Below, in pieces: positions 27,617-36,310 of a DNA stretch of 64,000 nucleotides. Made by a program: the position numbers and the translations under genes. The notes beneath the pieces are model-generated. The model searched no databases. It was not told the DNA's origin and was given only the letters and a program-made list of their open reading frames with translations. Source of the DNA: JAJRXR01 sp041402005. GTDB taxonomy: Bacteria > Planctomycetota > Phycisphaerae > Phycisphaerales > UBA1924. Where the stretch lies: NCBI GenBank assembly GCA_041402005.1, contig JAWKTB010000005.1:186001-250000 (forward strand), written 5' to 3'. Position 1 is the stretch's first letter. Each line of letters opens with the position of its first letter.

Positions 27617-28594
27617 CTACTTCTTCCTTCTCTCCCCCCTCACACGCCCAACCGCCGCGAACAACCCCGGCCCCTTCGCCTGGCTCTCCCCCCGGATCGT
27701 CCGCACCTCCGGCGCCGCAAACCCAGCCCCCTCGAACATCTCCGCGAGCCCCGACTCGCTGAACCCCAGGTGCTTGTGCCCCATCGTGTGCTTGTACTCC
27801 ACCCGTCCATGCTCGAGCATGTCCACGACCAGCGCCACACCGCCCCCCCGATCGCTGCGCAGCACCCGCGCCATCTCCCGCATCGCCGCCACGGGCTCCT
27901 CGACGTGGTGCAGCACCAGCACGCACACGATCGCGTCCACGCTCCCGTCATCCAGGGGCAGCGTCTCCACCGATCCCTGCACGAAACGCACGTTCTTGGC
28001 CCCGCCAAGGCGCCGCTCCGCCGCCTCCAGCATCGGCGCCGACTGGTCGATCGCCACCACCTCGTTCACGCACGGCGCCACCAACTCCGCCACGTTCCCC
28101 GTCCCGCACCCCACGTCCGCCACCACCCAGTCCCGCGGCAGCATCGTCAAGAGCGCCTGCGCCGTGAAGTGGTTCCCGAACAGCTCGCTCCGCAGCGCGT
28201 CCCATCCCCCCGCGATCCGCCCGAAGAACGACACCGAGTCCGTCGCCCGCTCCGCAATCACCGCCTCGACCCGGCGCGCATCCTCGGCAAGCTCCGGCGC
28301 CTCCCCCAGCTGCCCCCGCACCGTGACCCACAGCGCCCGCTCGTCGCTCGACAGGTCATCGAGCACGACGCGGTAGTAGCTCGCCGTCCCGAGCTGGCGC
28401 CGAACCAGCCAGCCCCCCTCGCCCAGCACCTTGAGGTGCCGGCTCACCGTCGATTGCGGCAGCTGCAGCACCCGCGCCACCTCCCCGACCGACAGCTCCT
28501 CCGACTCAAGGAGTCGCAGCACACGCAGGCGGATCGGATCTGACAACGCGGCGAGCCGGTCCAGCACAGTCAGGTTGACGTTCGGGTGCTTCAT
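27617..28594 (-). CDS. SahR-like ArsR-family regulator fused to a methyltransferase domain
   Basis: 325 residues. Residues about 10-80 form an ArsR winged HTH (LSDPIRLRVLRLLE, LQLPQSTVSRHLKVL). Residues about 125-310 form a class I SAM-binding domain with motif I VADVGCGTGN (158-167) and a long QGSVETLPLDDGSVDA. This architecture matches SahR, known in Proteobacteria as an S-adenosylhomocysteine-sensing repressor of methionine-cycle genes. Context agrees: ahcY follows, and its promoter repeat recurs at metF. The start at 28594 is chosen because the HTH begins right after it; a longer frame reads through the promoter. Confidence 0.82.
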   Translation of the reverse strand: MKHPNVNLTVLDRLAALSDPIRLRVLRLLESEELSVGEVARVLQLPQSTVSRHLKVLGEGGWLVRRQLGTASYYRVVLDDLSSDERALWVTVRGQLGEAPELAEDARRVEAVIAERATDSVSFFGRIAGGWDALRSELFGNHFTAQALLTMLPRDWVVADVGCGTGNVAELVAPCVNEVVAIDQSAPMLEAAERRLGGAKNVRFVQGSVETLPLDDGSVDAIVCVLVLHHVEEPVAAMREMARVLRSDRGGGVALVVDMLEHGRVEYKHTMGHKHLGFSESGLAEMFEGAGFAAPEVRTIRGESQAKGPGLFAAVGRVRGERRKK

Positions 28595-28639
28595 CCGTCT
28601 ATCCGGATGAAGCGTAATACGGACCCCTCGCACTGTCAA
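28589..28639 (-). promoter_or_regulatory. Promoter and operator of the SahR-like gene
   Basis: Perfect inverted repeat at 28589-28612: CTTCATCCG, spacer TCTATC, CGGATGAAG (plus strand). On the minus strand TTGACA (28634-28639) and TACGCT (28611-28616) are 17 bp apart, giving a start near 28604, inside the repeat and about 10 nt before the ATG. So the operator covers the transcription start and the start codon. This suits autorepression and leaves almost no leader. Confidence 0.65.
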
Positions 28640-28788
28640 ATCCGCATCGCCCACTGGCCTCGCGAAGGGTGTCCAACTTCCTCGTTTCCCGTTGGAGGGA
28701 GCGGGCTGTCCGATCTCCCTGGGAGTCACGGGCAGATCTGTGATTCGCCGATACTCGCCCGGCATCGGAACGGCAAGGAGTGTTCGCC

Positions 28789-29583
28789 ATGAGCCAACCC
28801 CCCGCCCGAGTCATCTTGGTCACTGTTCCCAAGGCGGGAACGTACCTCGTGAGCGAGATCGTGCGCCGCCTCGGCTTCGAACAGACCCACCTGCACCTTG
28901 CCATGACTCGTGTTGTCGCCTACGACCCCGCTCTGCTCGATGAGGGCAGATCGAATCCCGCGAGATTTGAGGTAAAGTGCCCCATCCGCGAGTCGATCCG
29001 CCTCGTTCGCTGCGGGCAGTTCGCCGCCAGCCACCTGCCTTACGAACCGGAAGCCGTATCGGCGCTCTCCGGCTGCCGCGTGGTGTTTGCAACCAGAGAA
29101 CTGCGTTCGGCATTGGTCTCATGGATGCGTTTCTACGTCGCGACCGGGCGAGCGTCTGGGCCCAAAGCCATCGAGGACACGCGCTCCAGCCCGCAAGAGA
29201 TGACCATCGCCGACCTCGAGGCAAACGCCGGCGATCGGCTCGATGCCGTCAAGAAACAACTCGGATGGCTCGAGCACGAGGGCATCCACGTGCTGCGATA
29301 CGAGGACTTGATCGCTCGCGACGTGGCAACGATCGGGAGCTTGCGTGAGTTTCTCCAGCCCGCTCCCTCAACCTCGAATCCGGCGTCGGACGAATCCATC
29401 ATCGAGCAAGCCTTGGCCACCGACACCCTGACCCGTACCACAGAAGCAACGAGGCTCGACGCCTACTGGAGCGATGAGGCCGAGGAGATATTCCACCGCC
29501 TGGGAGGCCCACAGCTCAACCAGCGACTTGGATACCCCGAGTCAGCGTTGCGCTCTTCGTTAACGACGCACGCACTCACATGA
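28789..29583 (+). CDS. PAPS-dependent sulfotransferase family protein
   Basis: 264 residues. The 5'-phosphosulfate loop reads TVPKAGTYLVSEI near the N-terminus and the 3'-phosphate motif is RELRSALVSWMRF around residue 107; later VLRYEDLI is a family hallmark. Such enzymes move sulfate from PAPS to a sugar, lipid or peptide hydroxyl. The ATG is preferred to a GTG 9 bp upstream because AAGGAG sits 8 bp before it. No PAPS-synthesis or glycan genes are adjacent, so the acceptor is unknown. Confidence 0.8.
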   Translation: MSQPPARVILVTVPKAGTYLVSEIVRRLGFEQTHLHLAMTRVVAYDPALLDEGRSNPARFEVKCPIRESIRLVRCGQFAASHLPYEPEAVSALSGCRVVFATRELRSALVSWMRFYVATGRASGPKAIEDTRSSPQEMTIADLEANAGDRLDAVKKQLGWLEHEGIHVLRYEDLIARDVATIGSLREFLQPAPSTSNPASDESIIEQALATDTLTRTTEATRLDAYWSDEAEEIFHRLGGPQLNQRLGYPESALRSSLTTHALT

Positions 29584-29646
29584 GTGATTCGCATCGAAAC
29601 AGGGCGCCACCGCGCCCCGTTCAGCGCAAGCCACACGACGCCGCAA

Positions 29647-30351
29647 TCATCCTTCCGCATCCGGCTCCAACGCAAAGCTCGGCCCGACGATCTCGCCAAG
29701 CTCCTCAAGCCGAGCCGACGCCGTCGGGTCCTGAGCATCGAACCACAGCACTTTCCGCAACTCGCGAACCTCCCCCTTCCGGTCGCCGATCCGTCGGTAG
29801 AAGTCCGCCAGCGCCCTGTGCGGCTCTGGTGACCGGTCGCCGTCGAGTGCCACGCCCTTGCGGTACGCCGCCAGCGCCTCGTCCATGAACCCCAGCTTCT
29901 CGGCGTACTTGGCCGTCCGCAGGTACCCCGCCGAGGTCCTGTCCGCCGCCGCCATCCGGTCCAGGTGCTCGAAGAGCGCCGCCACGTCCCCGATCGCCAG
30001 CAGGGCGTCCGCCAAGGCCTCGCCGTACTCCCCGTTCTCGGGCTCCAGGTCGTGGGCGATCGCGAACTGCTCGCGGGCGTACCGCGGCTCATTCAGCGCC
30101 ATGTACGTCAGGCCCAGGCGATACCGCCCCCACGCGCTCTGCGGGCGCTGGTCCACGTACGAGCCGTACGCCTCCAGCGCCTTGCGGTAGTCCCCCCGCG
30201 CGTAGGCGTCGTTCCCGTCCGCCTTCAGCCCGGTCAGTTCATTCGATTGTGTGATGACCTTCTTGGCCTGGCACCCGCCCAGCAGTGGGGCGCCCCCCGC
30301 CAGGATCGACACCAACGCCACACCCACCATCCGTGAACCATGCCAGCGCAT
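29647..30351 (-). CDS. TPR lipoprotein
   Basis: 234 residues from the ATG before RWHGSRMVGVALV, which gives a lipoprotein signal with LLGGC. At least three tetratricopeptide repeats follow (GNDAYARGDYRKALEAYGSY, AWGRYRLGLTYMALNEPRYA, EPHRALADFYRRIGDRKGE). Likely a periplasm-facing scaffold or assembly factor; partner unknown. It is divergent from the next gene by about 80 bp. Confidence 0.8.
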   Translation of the reverse strand: MRWHGSRMVGVALVSILAGGAPLLGGCQAKKVITQSNELTGLKADGNDAYARGDYRKALEAYGSYVDQRPQSAWGRYRLGLTYMALNEPRYAREQFAIAHDLEPENGEYGEALADALLAIGDVAALFEHLDRMAAADRTSAGYLRTAKYAEKLGFMDEALAAYRKGVALDGDRSPEPHRALADFYRRIGDRKGEVRELRKVLWFDAQDPTASARLEELGEIVGPSFALEPDAEG

Positions 30352-30433
30352 CACATCGCTCCGTCTGCGCGTCCGAACGCCGTGGGCATCCATCGCCCGC
30401 CGGGGAGCCGCATCCTACCGACTGGGGCCATCG

Positions 30434-30883
30434 GTGTCCGAGCTACCCTCTCTTGTGCACGCCCGACCACCCGCCGCGGCCCTCCGATGCGTCCTCCTCC
30501 GCCACGACGAGCCCTCCGCCGCCTGGCACCACGACCTCCTCCTCGAACGTCCCCCATCCATACCCCAAGCCGCCTCGGACCCCGACGACCGCCGCCTGAT
30601 CACCTTCCGCCTTGCCGAGAACCCTTTCGACCCCGCGATCTCCGAAGCGGACGCCCGACGGCTCTCCGACCACCGGGCCCACTATCTCGACTACGAGGGC
30701 CCGCTCTCCGCCGATCGGGGTCGTGTCCGCCGCCTCGCGACCGCGCGGATCCTCCATCTCGATGAATCCCCGACACGCCTCACGGCAACGCTCGCCCTCG
30801 ACGCCTCGAACCTGACGCTCCACGCGAGGCGCCTCGACGCCGACCGCTGGCGCCTTGTCCTGACGCGGCTCGTTCGCTCGTAA
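30434..30883 (+). CDS. Stand-alone LigD phosphoesterase-like domain protein
   Basis: About 149 residues from a GTG; the true start is uncertain. The segment LRCVLLRHDEPSAAWHHDLL followed by LE resembles the HxxRxxxHYDLRLE core of the 3'-phosphoesterase domain of bacterial DNA ligase D, and AHYLDYEGPLSADRGRVRR resembles the stand-alone versions seen in planctomycetes. The critical core is partly changed (HHDLLLE). No Ku or LigD is in the window. Function in DNA end processing is inferred. Confidence 0.6.
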   Translation: MSELPSLVHARPPAAALRCVLLRHDEPSAAWHHDLLLERPPSIPQAASDPDDRRLITFRLAENPFDPAISEADARRLSDHRAHYLDYEGPLSADRGRVRRLATARILHLDESPTRLTATLALDASNLTLHARRLDADRWRLVLTRLVRS

Positions 30884-31016
30884 CCCGCGTCCACGTCGTT
30901 GCCTGGACGCGACGATCCACGTTCGGGTAGCATGACCCCAAGCGGCCATTCGGCCGACCGGCCCGGACCGCGGCCACGAGCAGCCGCCGGCCTGCCCAGC
31001 GTCCACGGAGGCCCGA

Positions 31017-31547
31017 ATGCCCCGTCACCACCCCCTCTTCTCCCCCTTCGAGGGTGGCCCCGACTGGCCCAAGCCCGTCCACCGTGATCCCCACAAGAAG
31101 CCCGACCCCAAGCAGGGCGACGAGGACAGGCCCCCGGGCAGCGTCTACGACGACAAGAACCTCGACCCCGAGCACACCCCCCTCCACGTCGCCGACGAGG
31201 AGGGCGAGATCGACCCCCGACTGGTCAATCCCGCCACCAACAAGACCGTCACCGCCGGCACCGGCCCGGGCGCCTCCGACAAGATCCGCACCTTCCAGCA
31301 GCAGCTCGGCGGGCGTCGCCACGAAGACACCTGGAAACGCTCGCCCAACGTCACCGGCGCCGGCGCCATCCACGTCAAGAGCTTCCACTGCAAGCTCACG
31401 GGCGACTCGCTCGCCTTCCTCGATCGACAGATCAACGAGTGGCTCGACGAGCACCCCCAGTACGAGGTCAAGATGGTCACCACCTCCATCGGCCTCTGGA
31501 CCGGCAAGCTCAAAGAGCCCAACCTCATCGTCAACGTCTGGGTCTGA
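31017..31547 (+). CDS. Conserved-looking hypothetical protein
   Basis: 176 residues, start supported by GGAGG 6 bp upstream. The N-terminal 110 residues are hydrophilic and Pro/Asp-rich (RDPHKKPDPKQGDEDRPPGS) and probably disordered. The last 60 residues look like a compact domain (IHVKSFHCKLTGDSLAFLD, INEWLDEHPQYEVKMVTTSI, LIVNVWV). No signal peptide or membrane segment. I do not recognise the family. Confidence 0.65.
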   Translation: MPRHHPLFSPFEGGPDWPKPVHRDPHKKPDPKQGDEDRPPGSVYDDKNLDPEHTPLHVADEEGEIDPRLVNPATNKTVTAGTGPGASDKIRTFQQQLGGRRHEDTWKRSPNVTGAGAIHVKSFHCKLTGDSLAFLDRQINEWLDEHPQYEVKMVTTSIGLWTGKLKEPNLIVNVWV

Positions 31548-31583
31548 GACCGGCGACCGGGCCGATGCGGGACCGACGCCGCG

Positions 31584-32498
31584 CTACTCCATCGATTCAA
31601 CCAGCTCTCGCAGCTCGGCCAGTTCCGCCTCGAGCGCCGCGATCCGCTCGAGCAGCGCCGCCTTCAGGTTGCCCACGCCGATCACCGGCGCCACCCCGCC
31701 CAGATCGAACATCGCCATCACCGGCAGGTGGTCGGAGGTCTCGTCCGTGTCCAGGGTCGGGAACCCCGCCGTCAAAATTGTCGCCGTCGCCCCCCACGAG
31801 TTCCCCGCCTCGCTGATGAACACGAAGTCCAGCACACTGTCGTAGTGCGGGTTCAGCTGCGTCTTCGTGAGCACCGCCGGGCGGACCCAGGAAAAGACGC
31901 CGTTCGCGACCATGTTGTCGAATCCGGCGTCATGATCCGTGTCGCCGCCCTGCACCTCCCAGTCGAAGTTGTAATCCCCTACCGCGATCACGGGAAGCGA
32001 CTGCTGGTGTGCCCACTCGTTGAGCAGCTCCGCCTGCTCGTGCCTCCGATCGGCGTTCGACCGGTACAGGTGGTTGATCACGAACAGGAACTCGGCGCCG
32101 TCCGAGATCTGGCGCAGGTGCGCCACCAGTGGAGCCCGGACCGAGCCCCACGGGTTGATGTGCTCCAGCTCCATCGTCTCGACGAGATCGAACCGATCCG
32201 CGTCGTAGATGATCGCCATCTTGTCGGCGCCGCCCGTCGTTCCGAGGATGTACACGAAGTCGGCTTGCTCGCCGGTCTCCGCCGCCGCCTCGAACATCTG
32301 CGCCCATTCCTCGTTCTGCACCTCGCACATCCCCCAGACGTCCACTCCGTCGAGGTCGGCGATCTTCCCGGCGACCCACGCCGGGTCCGAATCTCCGGAC
32401 TCCGCGTTCCAGCCGACGACCGTGATCTCCTGCGCGAACACAGCCGACCACGACGTGACAACGATCCCGCCTAGGCACGCAATCAATGCTCGCTTCAT
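31584..32498 (-). CDS. Secreted endonuclease/exonuclease/phosphatase-fold protein
   Basis: 304 residues from the ATG before KRALIACLGGIVVTSW, which starts a signal peptide ending VFAQ. EEP-fold landmarks: WNAESGDSD (Asn/Glu start), CEVQNEE, KMAIIYDADRF, VINHLYRS, AVGDYNFDWE (Asp/Asn active site) and ETSDHLPVMA (Asp-His). The C-terminus has a short coiled coil (LLERIAALEAELAELRELVE). Could be a secreted nuclease or phosphodiesterase. No dockerin tail. Confidence 0.82.
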   Translation of the reverse strand: MKRALIACLGGIVVTSWSAVFAQEITVVGWNAESGDSDPAWVAGKIADLDGVDVWGMCEVQNEEWAQMFEAAAETGEQADFVYILGTTGGADKMAIIYDADRFDLVETMELEHINPWGSVRAPLVAHLRQISDGAEFLFVINHLYRSNADRRHEQAELLNEWAHQQSLPVIAVGDYNFDWEVQGGDTDHDAGFDNMVANGVFSWVRPAVLTKTQLNPHYDSVLDFVFISEAGNSWGATATILTAGFPTLDTDETSDHLPVMAMFDLGGVAPVIGVGNLKAALLERIAALEAELAELRELVESME

Positions 32499-32724
32499 GG
32501 TTACTTCCCCCTTCTTATTTGGCCCGGCGCAGTATACCACGCCCTCGCAACGCTCCATCGCCACTCCGAGGGACATGGCCCCGCGTCATCCCCCCCCGGT
32601 CTCGCCCATTGACCCGTCCGAGGCGGCATTCTCGTCAAACATGGATGAAGATCCATGCCTCCACGAGCCACCGGCGAACAGGCTCATCCGCTACCCTCAT
32701 GCCGCGCCCTCCCTGGAGTTCAGC

Positions 32725-33882
32725 ATGGCACGCAAGGTCCGTATGGGAATGGTCGGCGGCGGTCGTGGCGCCTTCATCGGCGCCGTCCATCGCACCGCCG
32801 CCCGCCTCGATGACCGCGTCGAGCTCGTCTGCGCCGCGCTCAGCGCCGACCCCGAACGCGCCCGCGCCTCCGCCCAAGACATCAACCTCCCCGACGATCG
32901 CGCCTATGCGTCCTACCAGGAGATGTTCGAACGCGAGGCCACCCTCCCCGTGTCCGAGCGCATGGAGTTTGTCGCGATCGTCACGCCGAACCACGTGCAT
33001 CACCCCGTCGCCCGAGCCGCTCTCGAGCACGGCTTCCATGTCCTCTCCGACAAGCCCGCCACCCTGACCCTCGCCGAAGCCCGAGACCTCGCCGTCCTCA
33101 TCGGGCACACCGGCCTCCTCTACGCCCTCACCCACAACTACACCGGCTACCCCATGATCAAGCACGCCCGCGACCTGCTCGCCTCGGGCGAGCTCGGCAA
33201 GGTCCGCAAGGTCGTCGCCGAGTACTCGCAGGGCTGGCTCGCGACACCGCTCGAGCGGAGCGACCACAAGCAGGCCGCGTGGCGCACCGACCCGGCCCGC
33301 GCCGGCGCGGGCGGCTGCCTGGGCGACATCGGCTCGCACGCGCACAACCTCGCCGAGTACGTCACCGCCCTCGACGTCGCCGAGGTCGCCGCCGACCTCA
33401 CCGCCTTTGTCGAGGGCCGTCCGCTCGACGACGACGTCAACATCCTCCTCCGCTTCAACAACGGCGCCAAGGGTGTCCTCCACGCCTCCCAGATCGCCGT
33501 CGGCGCCGAGAACGATCTCTCGCTCCGCGTCTACACCGAGCGCGGCGGCCTCGAATGGCGCCAGACCGACGCCAACACCCTCCTTGTCCATCGCCTCGAC
33601 CAGCCGACGCAAACCCTCCGCACCGCCCACGCCTATCTCTCCGACGCGGCTCGCGCCGCCGCCCGCATCCCGCCGGGCCATCCGGAGGGATACCTCGAGG
33701 CGTTCGCCAACATCTACACCGCCTTCGCCGCCGACGTCCTGGCCCGGGCCGACGACATCCCCGCCCCCGCGACGCACGACTACCCGGGAATCGACGACGC
33801 GATCCGCGGCATGGCCTTCATCGAGGCCGCCGTCGCCAGCTCCAACAACAACGCCGCCTGGACTCCCGTCGTTACCGCCTGA
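32725..33882 (+). CDS. Gfo/Idh/MocA-family NAD(P)-dependent oxidoreductase
   Basis: 385 residues. The Rossmann N-terminus reads VRMGMVGGGRGAFIGAVHR, then the family signature DKPATLTLAEA with the catalytic-type Lys, and GGCLGDIGSHAHNLAEYV with the active-site Asp/His. Such enzymes oxidise or isomerise sugars, inositols or their derivatives; the HNYTGYPM region suggests the subgroup common in planctomycetes. The longer frame upstream lacks a start with ribosome site. Confidence 0.88.
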   Translation: MARKVRMGMVGGGRGAFIGAVHRTAARLDDRVELVCAALSADPERARASAQDINLPDDRAYASYQEMFEREATLPVSERMEFVAIVTPNHVHHPVARAALEHGFHVLSDKPATLTLAEARDLAVLIGHTGLLYALTHNYTGYPMIKHARDLLASGELGKVRKVVAEYSQGWLATPLERSDHKQAAWRTDPARAGAGGCLGDIGSHAHNLAEYVTALDVAEVAADLTAFVEGRPLDDDVNILLRFNNGAKGVLHASQIAVGAENDLSLRVYTERGGLEWRQTDANTLLVHRLDQPTQTLRTAHAYLSDAARAAARIPPGHPEGYLEAFANIYTAFAADVLARADDIPAPATHDYPGIDDAIRGMAFIEAAVASSNNNAAWTPVVTA

Positions 33883-33895
33883 CACACGCAGCGTT

Positions 33896-33936
33896 TCCCT
33901 CCCTCTCCCCTCTGGGGAGAGGGCCGAGGTGAGGGT
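33896..33936. repeat. Inverted repeat of the CCTCTCCCC/GGGGAGAGG type, copy 3
   Basis: CCCTCTCCCC, TCTG, GGGAGAGGGC then CGAGGTGAGGG, 14 bp after the oxidoreductase stop. Same family as 21024-21067. Confidence 0.75.
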
Positions 33937-33945
33937 CTTCGCGTT

Positions 33946-35331
33946 CTACGCTTTCTCCCCGCTACTCCTCCCAAACCAAACCAGATACACCACCACCGAA
34001 GCGACCACCCACCCCGCCCCGATCAACGCGCCCCACCGGTTCGACTCCTCTGCCATCGCCCCGCAGACGATCCCCACCTCCCCGACCACGAAGAGCGCCG
34101 GCGCCACCAGCGGCAACACGCCCGTCTTTGCGCGCACACGAAGCGTGACAAGCGCGGCTCCCGTCAGCGAGAAGAACACCCCGTCCACGAACACCACGCC
34201 CGTCAGCAGCTTGTCGATCCCATCCTTCCCCGCCGCGAACAGGAGCGCGAGCGCCATTCCCCCCAGGAGGCAGATCGCCGCCACCGGCGTCCCCCAGCTG
34301 AGGTGCAGCCGCGAGAACGCCCTGAAAAACCTCCCATCACGCGCCAACCCGTAGATCAGCCGCGGCCCGCCCAGAAACTGCGCATTGAGCACCCCGAACG
34401 CGCTCACCGCCACCGCGCCAGCGACCACCCGCCTCCCCACGTTCGCCCACACCTGGCCGACAGCGTCCGCCGCCAACGTCTTCGTTCCCGCCACGCCATC
34501 GGCCCCGAGCAACCGTAGATACGCCCAGTTCGCCGCCAGGTAGACCGCGATCACGATCAGCACGCCCACGACTGTGGCAAGGGGCAGCTTCCGCTCCGTG
34601 TCCTTGATCTCCCCCGCGATCCACAGCGCGTGCTGCCACCCGCCGTAGCTGAAGAACGCGGGCACCATCGCCATGAACACCGCCGCCGCCAGCCACCCCT
34701 GCCGCGCCGTCGTCTCGATGGCAGTGGGGGCGTTCCCGCCGCCCTTCCCCCCGAACCACGCGGCCAGCCCCGTCACCGCCAGCAGCGTCGCGAGCTTCGC
34801 CACCGTCGTCAGGTTCTGGATCCGGGATCCCCACTTGACGCCGACCACGTTCGCCCCGACAAGCCCCAGGATCAGCGCCGTCGCCCCGACCAGTGTGACC
34901 CAGCCCGCCGTCGCCTCCCCGCTCGCCGCGACCCCGATGTTCTCGCAGCACACGATCGCGATGATCGCGATCGCCCCCGCCTGCACCGCCGTCGCGTTGC
35001 ACACCACGAACGCGAACCCCGCGACCGCGCCCCACGCGTCCCGGATCGCGTGATACTGCCCCCCGTTCGCCTTGTACAGCTTCCCGAGCCCCGCGAACGT
35101 CAGCGCCCCGAGCATCGCCACCACGCCCGCGCACCCCCACGCCAACAACGCCACCCGCCCCGACCCCGCGATCCGCGCCACGCTCGACGGCGTGAAGAAG
35201 ATCCCCACGCCCACGATCGCACCGATCACGATGCACGTCGCGTCGAACACCCCCAACACCCGCGCGGGCTCCCCCGACACCGACGGCGGGATGGACTCCT
35301 CAACCACTTCCTCTGGCCGCACCCTCATCAT
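33946..35331 (-). CDS. APC-superfamily amino acid permease
   Basis: 461 residues with about 12 hydrophobic segments. The first carries the unwound-helix motif GAIVGVGIFFTPSS typical of APC transporters, and FGGPRLIYGLARDGRFF-like QFLGGPRLIYGLARDG follows in the LAT-like pattern. Predicted to carry an amino acid with protons or by exchange; substrate unknown. No enzyme genes for amino acid use are adjacent. Confidence 0.88.
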   Translation of the reverse strand: MMRVRPEEVVEESIPPSVSGEPARVLGVFDATCIVIGAIVGVGIFFTPSSVARIAGSGRVALLAWGCAGVVAMLGALTFAGLGKLYKANGGQYHAIRDAWGAVAGFAFVVCNATAVQAGAIAIIAIVCCENIGVAASGEATAGWVTLVGATALILGLVGANVVGVKWGSRIQNLTTVAKLATLLAVTGLAAWFGGKGGGNAPTAIETTARQGWLAAAVFMAMVPAFFSYGGWQHALWIAGEIKDTERKLPLATVVGVLIVIAVYLAANWAYLRLLGADGVAGTKTLAADAVGQVWANVGRRVVAGAVAVSAFGVLNAQFLGGPRLIYGLARDGRFFRAFSRLHLSWGTPVAAICLLGGMALALLFAAGKDGIDKLLTGVVFVDGVFFSLTGAALVTLRVRAKTGVLPLVAPALFVVGEVGIVCGAMAEESNRWGALIGAGWVVASVVVYLVWFGRSSGEKA

Positions 35332-35426
35332 CCCGCCAGCCTACCTCCCTCCCTTCCCTCCTGGTGGTACAGGCGTCCCGCCTGTCTCCGTCTCCTCACT
35401 CGGGTCATCTCCGATACCATCGCGCC

Positions 35427-36257
35427 GTGCCCACCGACCAACAGCCCGAGGCGCCGCCCCGCCCCCTCCTCGACGTCCGCGACCTCCGCGTCCACTTCCA
35501 CCCCCGCACGCCCCTCTTCTCCAAGACCCCCGACCCCGTCCGCGCCGTCGACGGCGTCTCCTTCCACATCGCCCAGGGCCAGACCCTCGGCCTCGTCGGC
35601 GAATCGGGCTCCGGCAAGACAACCGTCGGGCGTGCCGTCCTCCGACTCATCCCCGCCATCTCCGCGCACATCTCCGGCCACGTGATGTTCGACGAACACG
35701 ACGTCCTCGCCGCCCACGCCGACGAGCTCCACCACATGCGCCGCGACATGCAGATCATCTTCCAGGACCCCGCCGGCTCCCTGAACCCGCGCATGCGCGT
35801 CTGGAGGATCGTGGCCGAGCCCTTGTTCGTGCACAAGATCGCCACCGACGCCGACGAGCTCCGCTCGCGTGCCATCCAACTCCTCGAACGCTGCGGCATG
35901 CCCGCCTCCGCCGCCGACCGCTACTCCCACCAGTTCTCCGGCGGCCAACGCCAACGCATCGGCATCGCCCGCGCCCTCGCCCTCGACCCCAAGTTCATCG
36001 TCTGCGACGAGCCCACCAGCGCCCTGGACGTCTCCATCCAGTCCCAGATCATCAACCTCCTCTCCGACCTCCAGCGCGACCTCTCCCTCACCTACCTCTT
36101 CATCTCCCACGACATGGCCGTCGTCTCCCACACCTGCCAACGCATCGCCGTCATGCTTCGGGGCAAGATCGTCGAGCAGGGGCCGCGAGAGCAGATCATT
36201 GAGGATCCCCAGCACGAGTACACGCGCGAACTGCTGAGCGCGGTGCCGAGCGTATGA
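35427..36257 (+). CDS. Peptide-type ABC transporter ATPase (OppF/DppF-like), orphan
   Basis: 276 residues from GTG. Walker A GESGSGKTT, signature FSGGQRQRIGIARA, Walker B FIVCDEPTSALD, switch His in ISHDMAV, and the C-terminal oligopeptide extension (EDPQHEYTRELLSAVPSV). OppF-type subunits normally pair with OppD and permeases, none of which is here, so partners must be elsewhere or lost. A REP-like palindrome follows 9 bp after the stop. Confidence 0.88.
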   Translation: MPTDQQPEAPPRPLLDVRDLRVHFHPRTPLFSKTPDPVRAVDGVSFHIAQGQTLGLVGESGSGKTTVGRAVLRLIPAISAHISGHVMFDEHDVLAAHADELHHMRRDMQIIFQDPAGSLNPRMRVWRIVAEPLFVHKIATDADELRSRAIQLLERCGMPASAADRYSHQFSGGQRQRIGIARALALDPKFIVCDEPTSALDVSIQSQIINLLSDLQRDLSLTYLFISHDMAVVSHTCQRIAVMLRGKIVEQGPREQIIEDPQHEYTRELLSAVPSV

Positions 36258-36265
36258 CCCTCAAC

Positions 36266-36304
36266 GGCGCCACGGCTGACCCGCCTCGGGCAGCCGTGCC
36301 GCAA
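36266..36304. repeat. REP-like palindrome, copy 3 (upstream of RAYT)
   Basis: GGCGCCACGGCTG, ACCCGCCTCGGG, CAGCCGTGCCGCAAC. It directly precedes the RAYT gene in direct orientation relative to copy 1. Confidence 0.85.
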
Positions 36305-36310
36305 CCCCCA

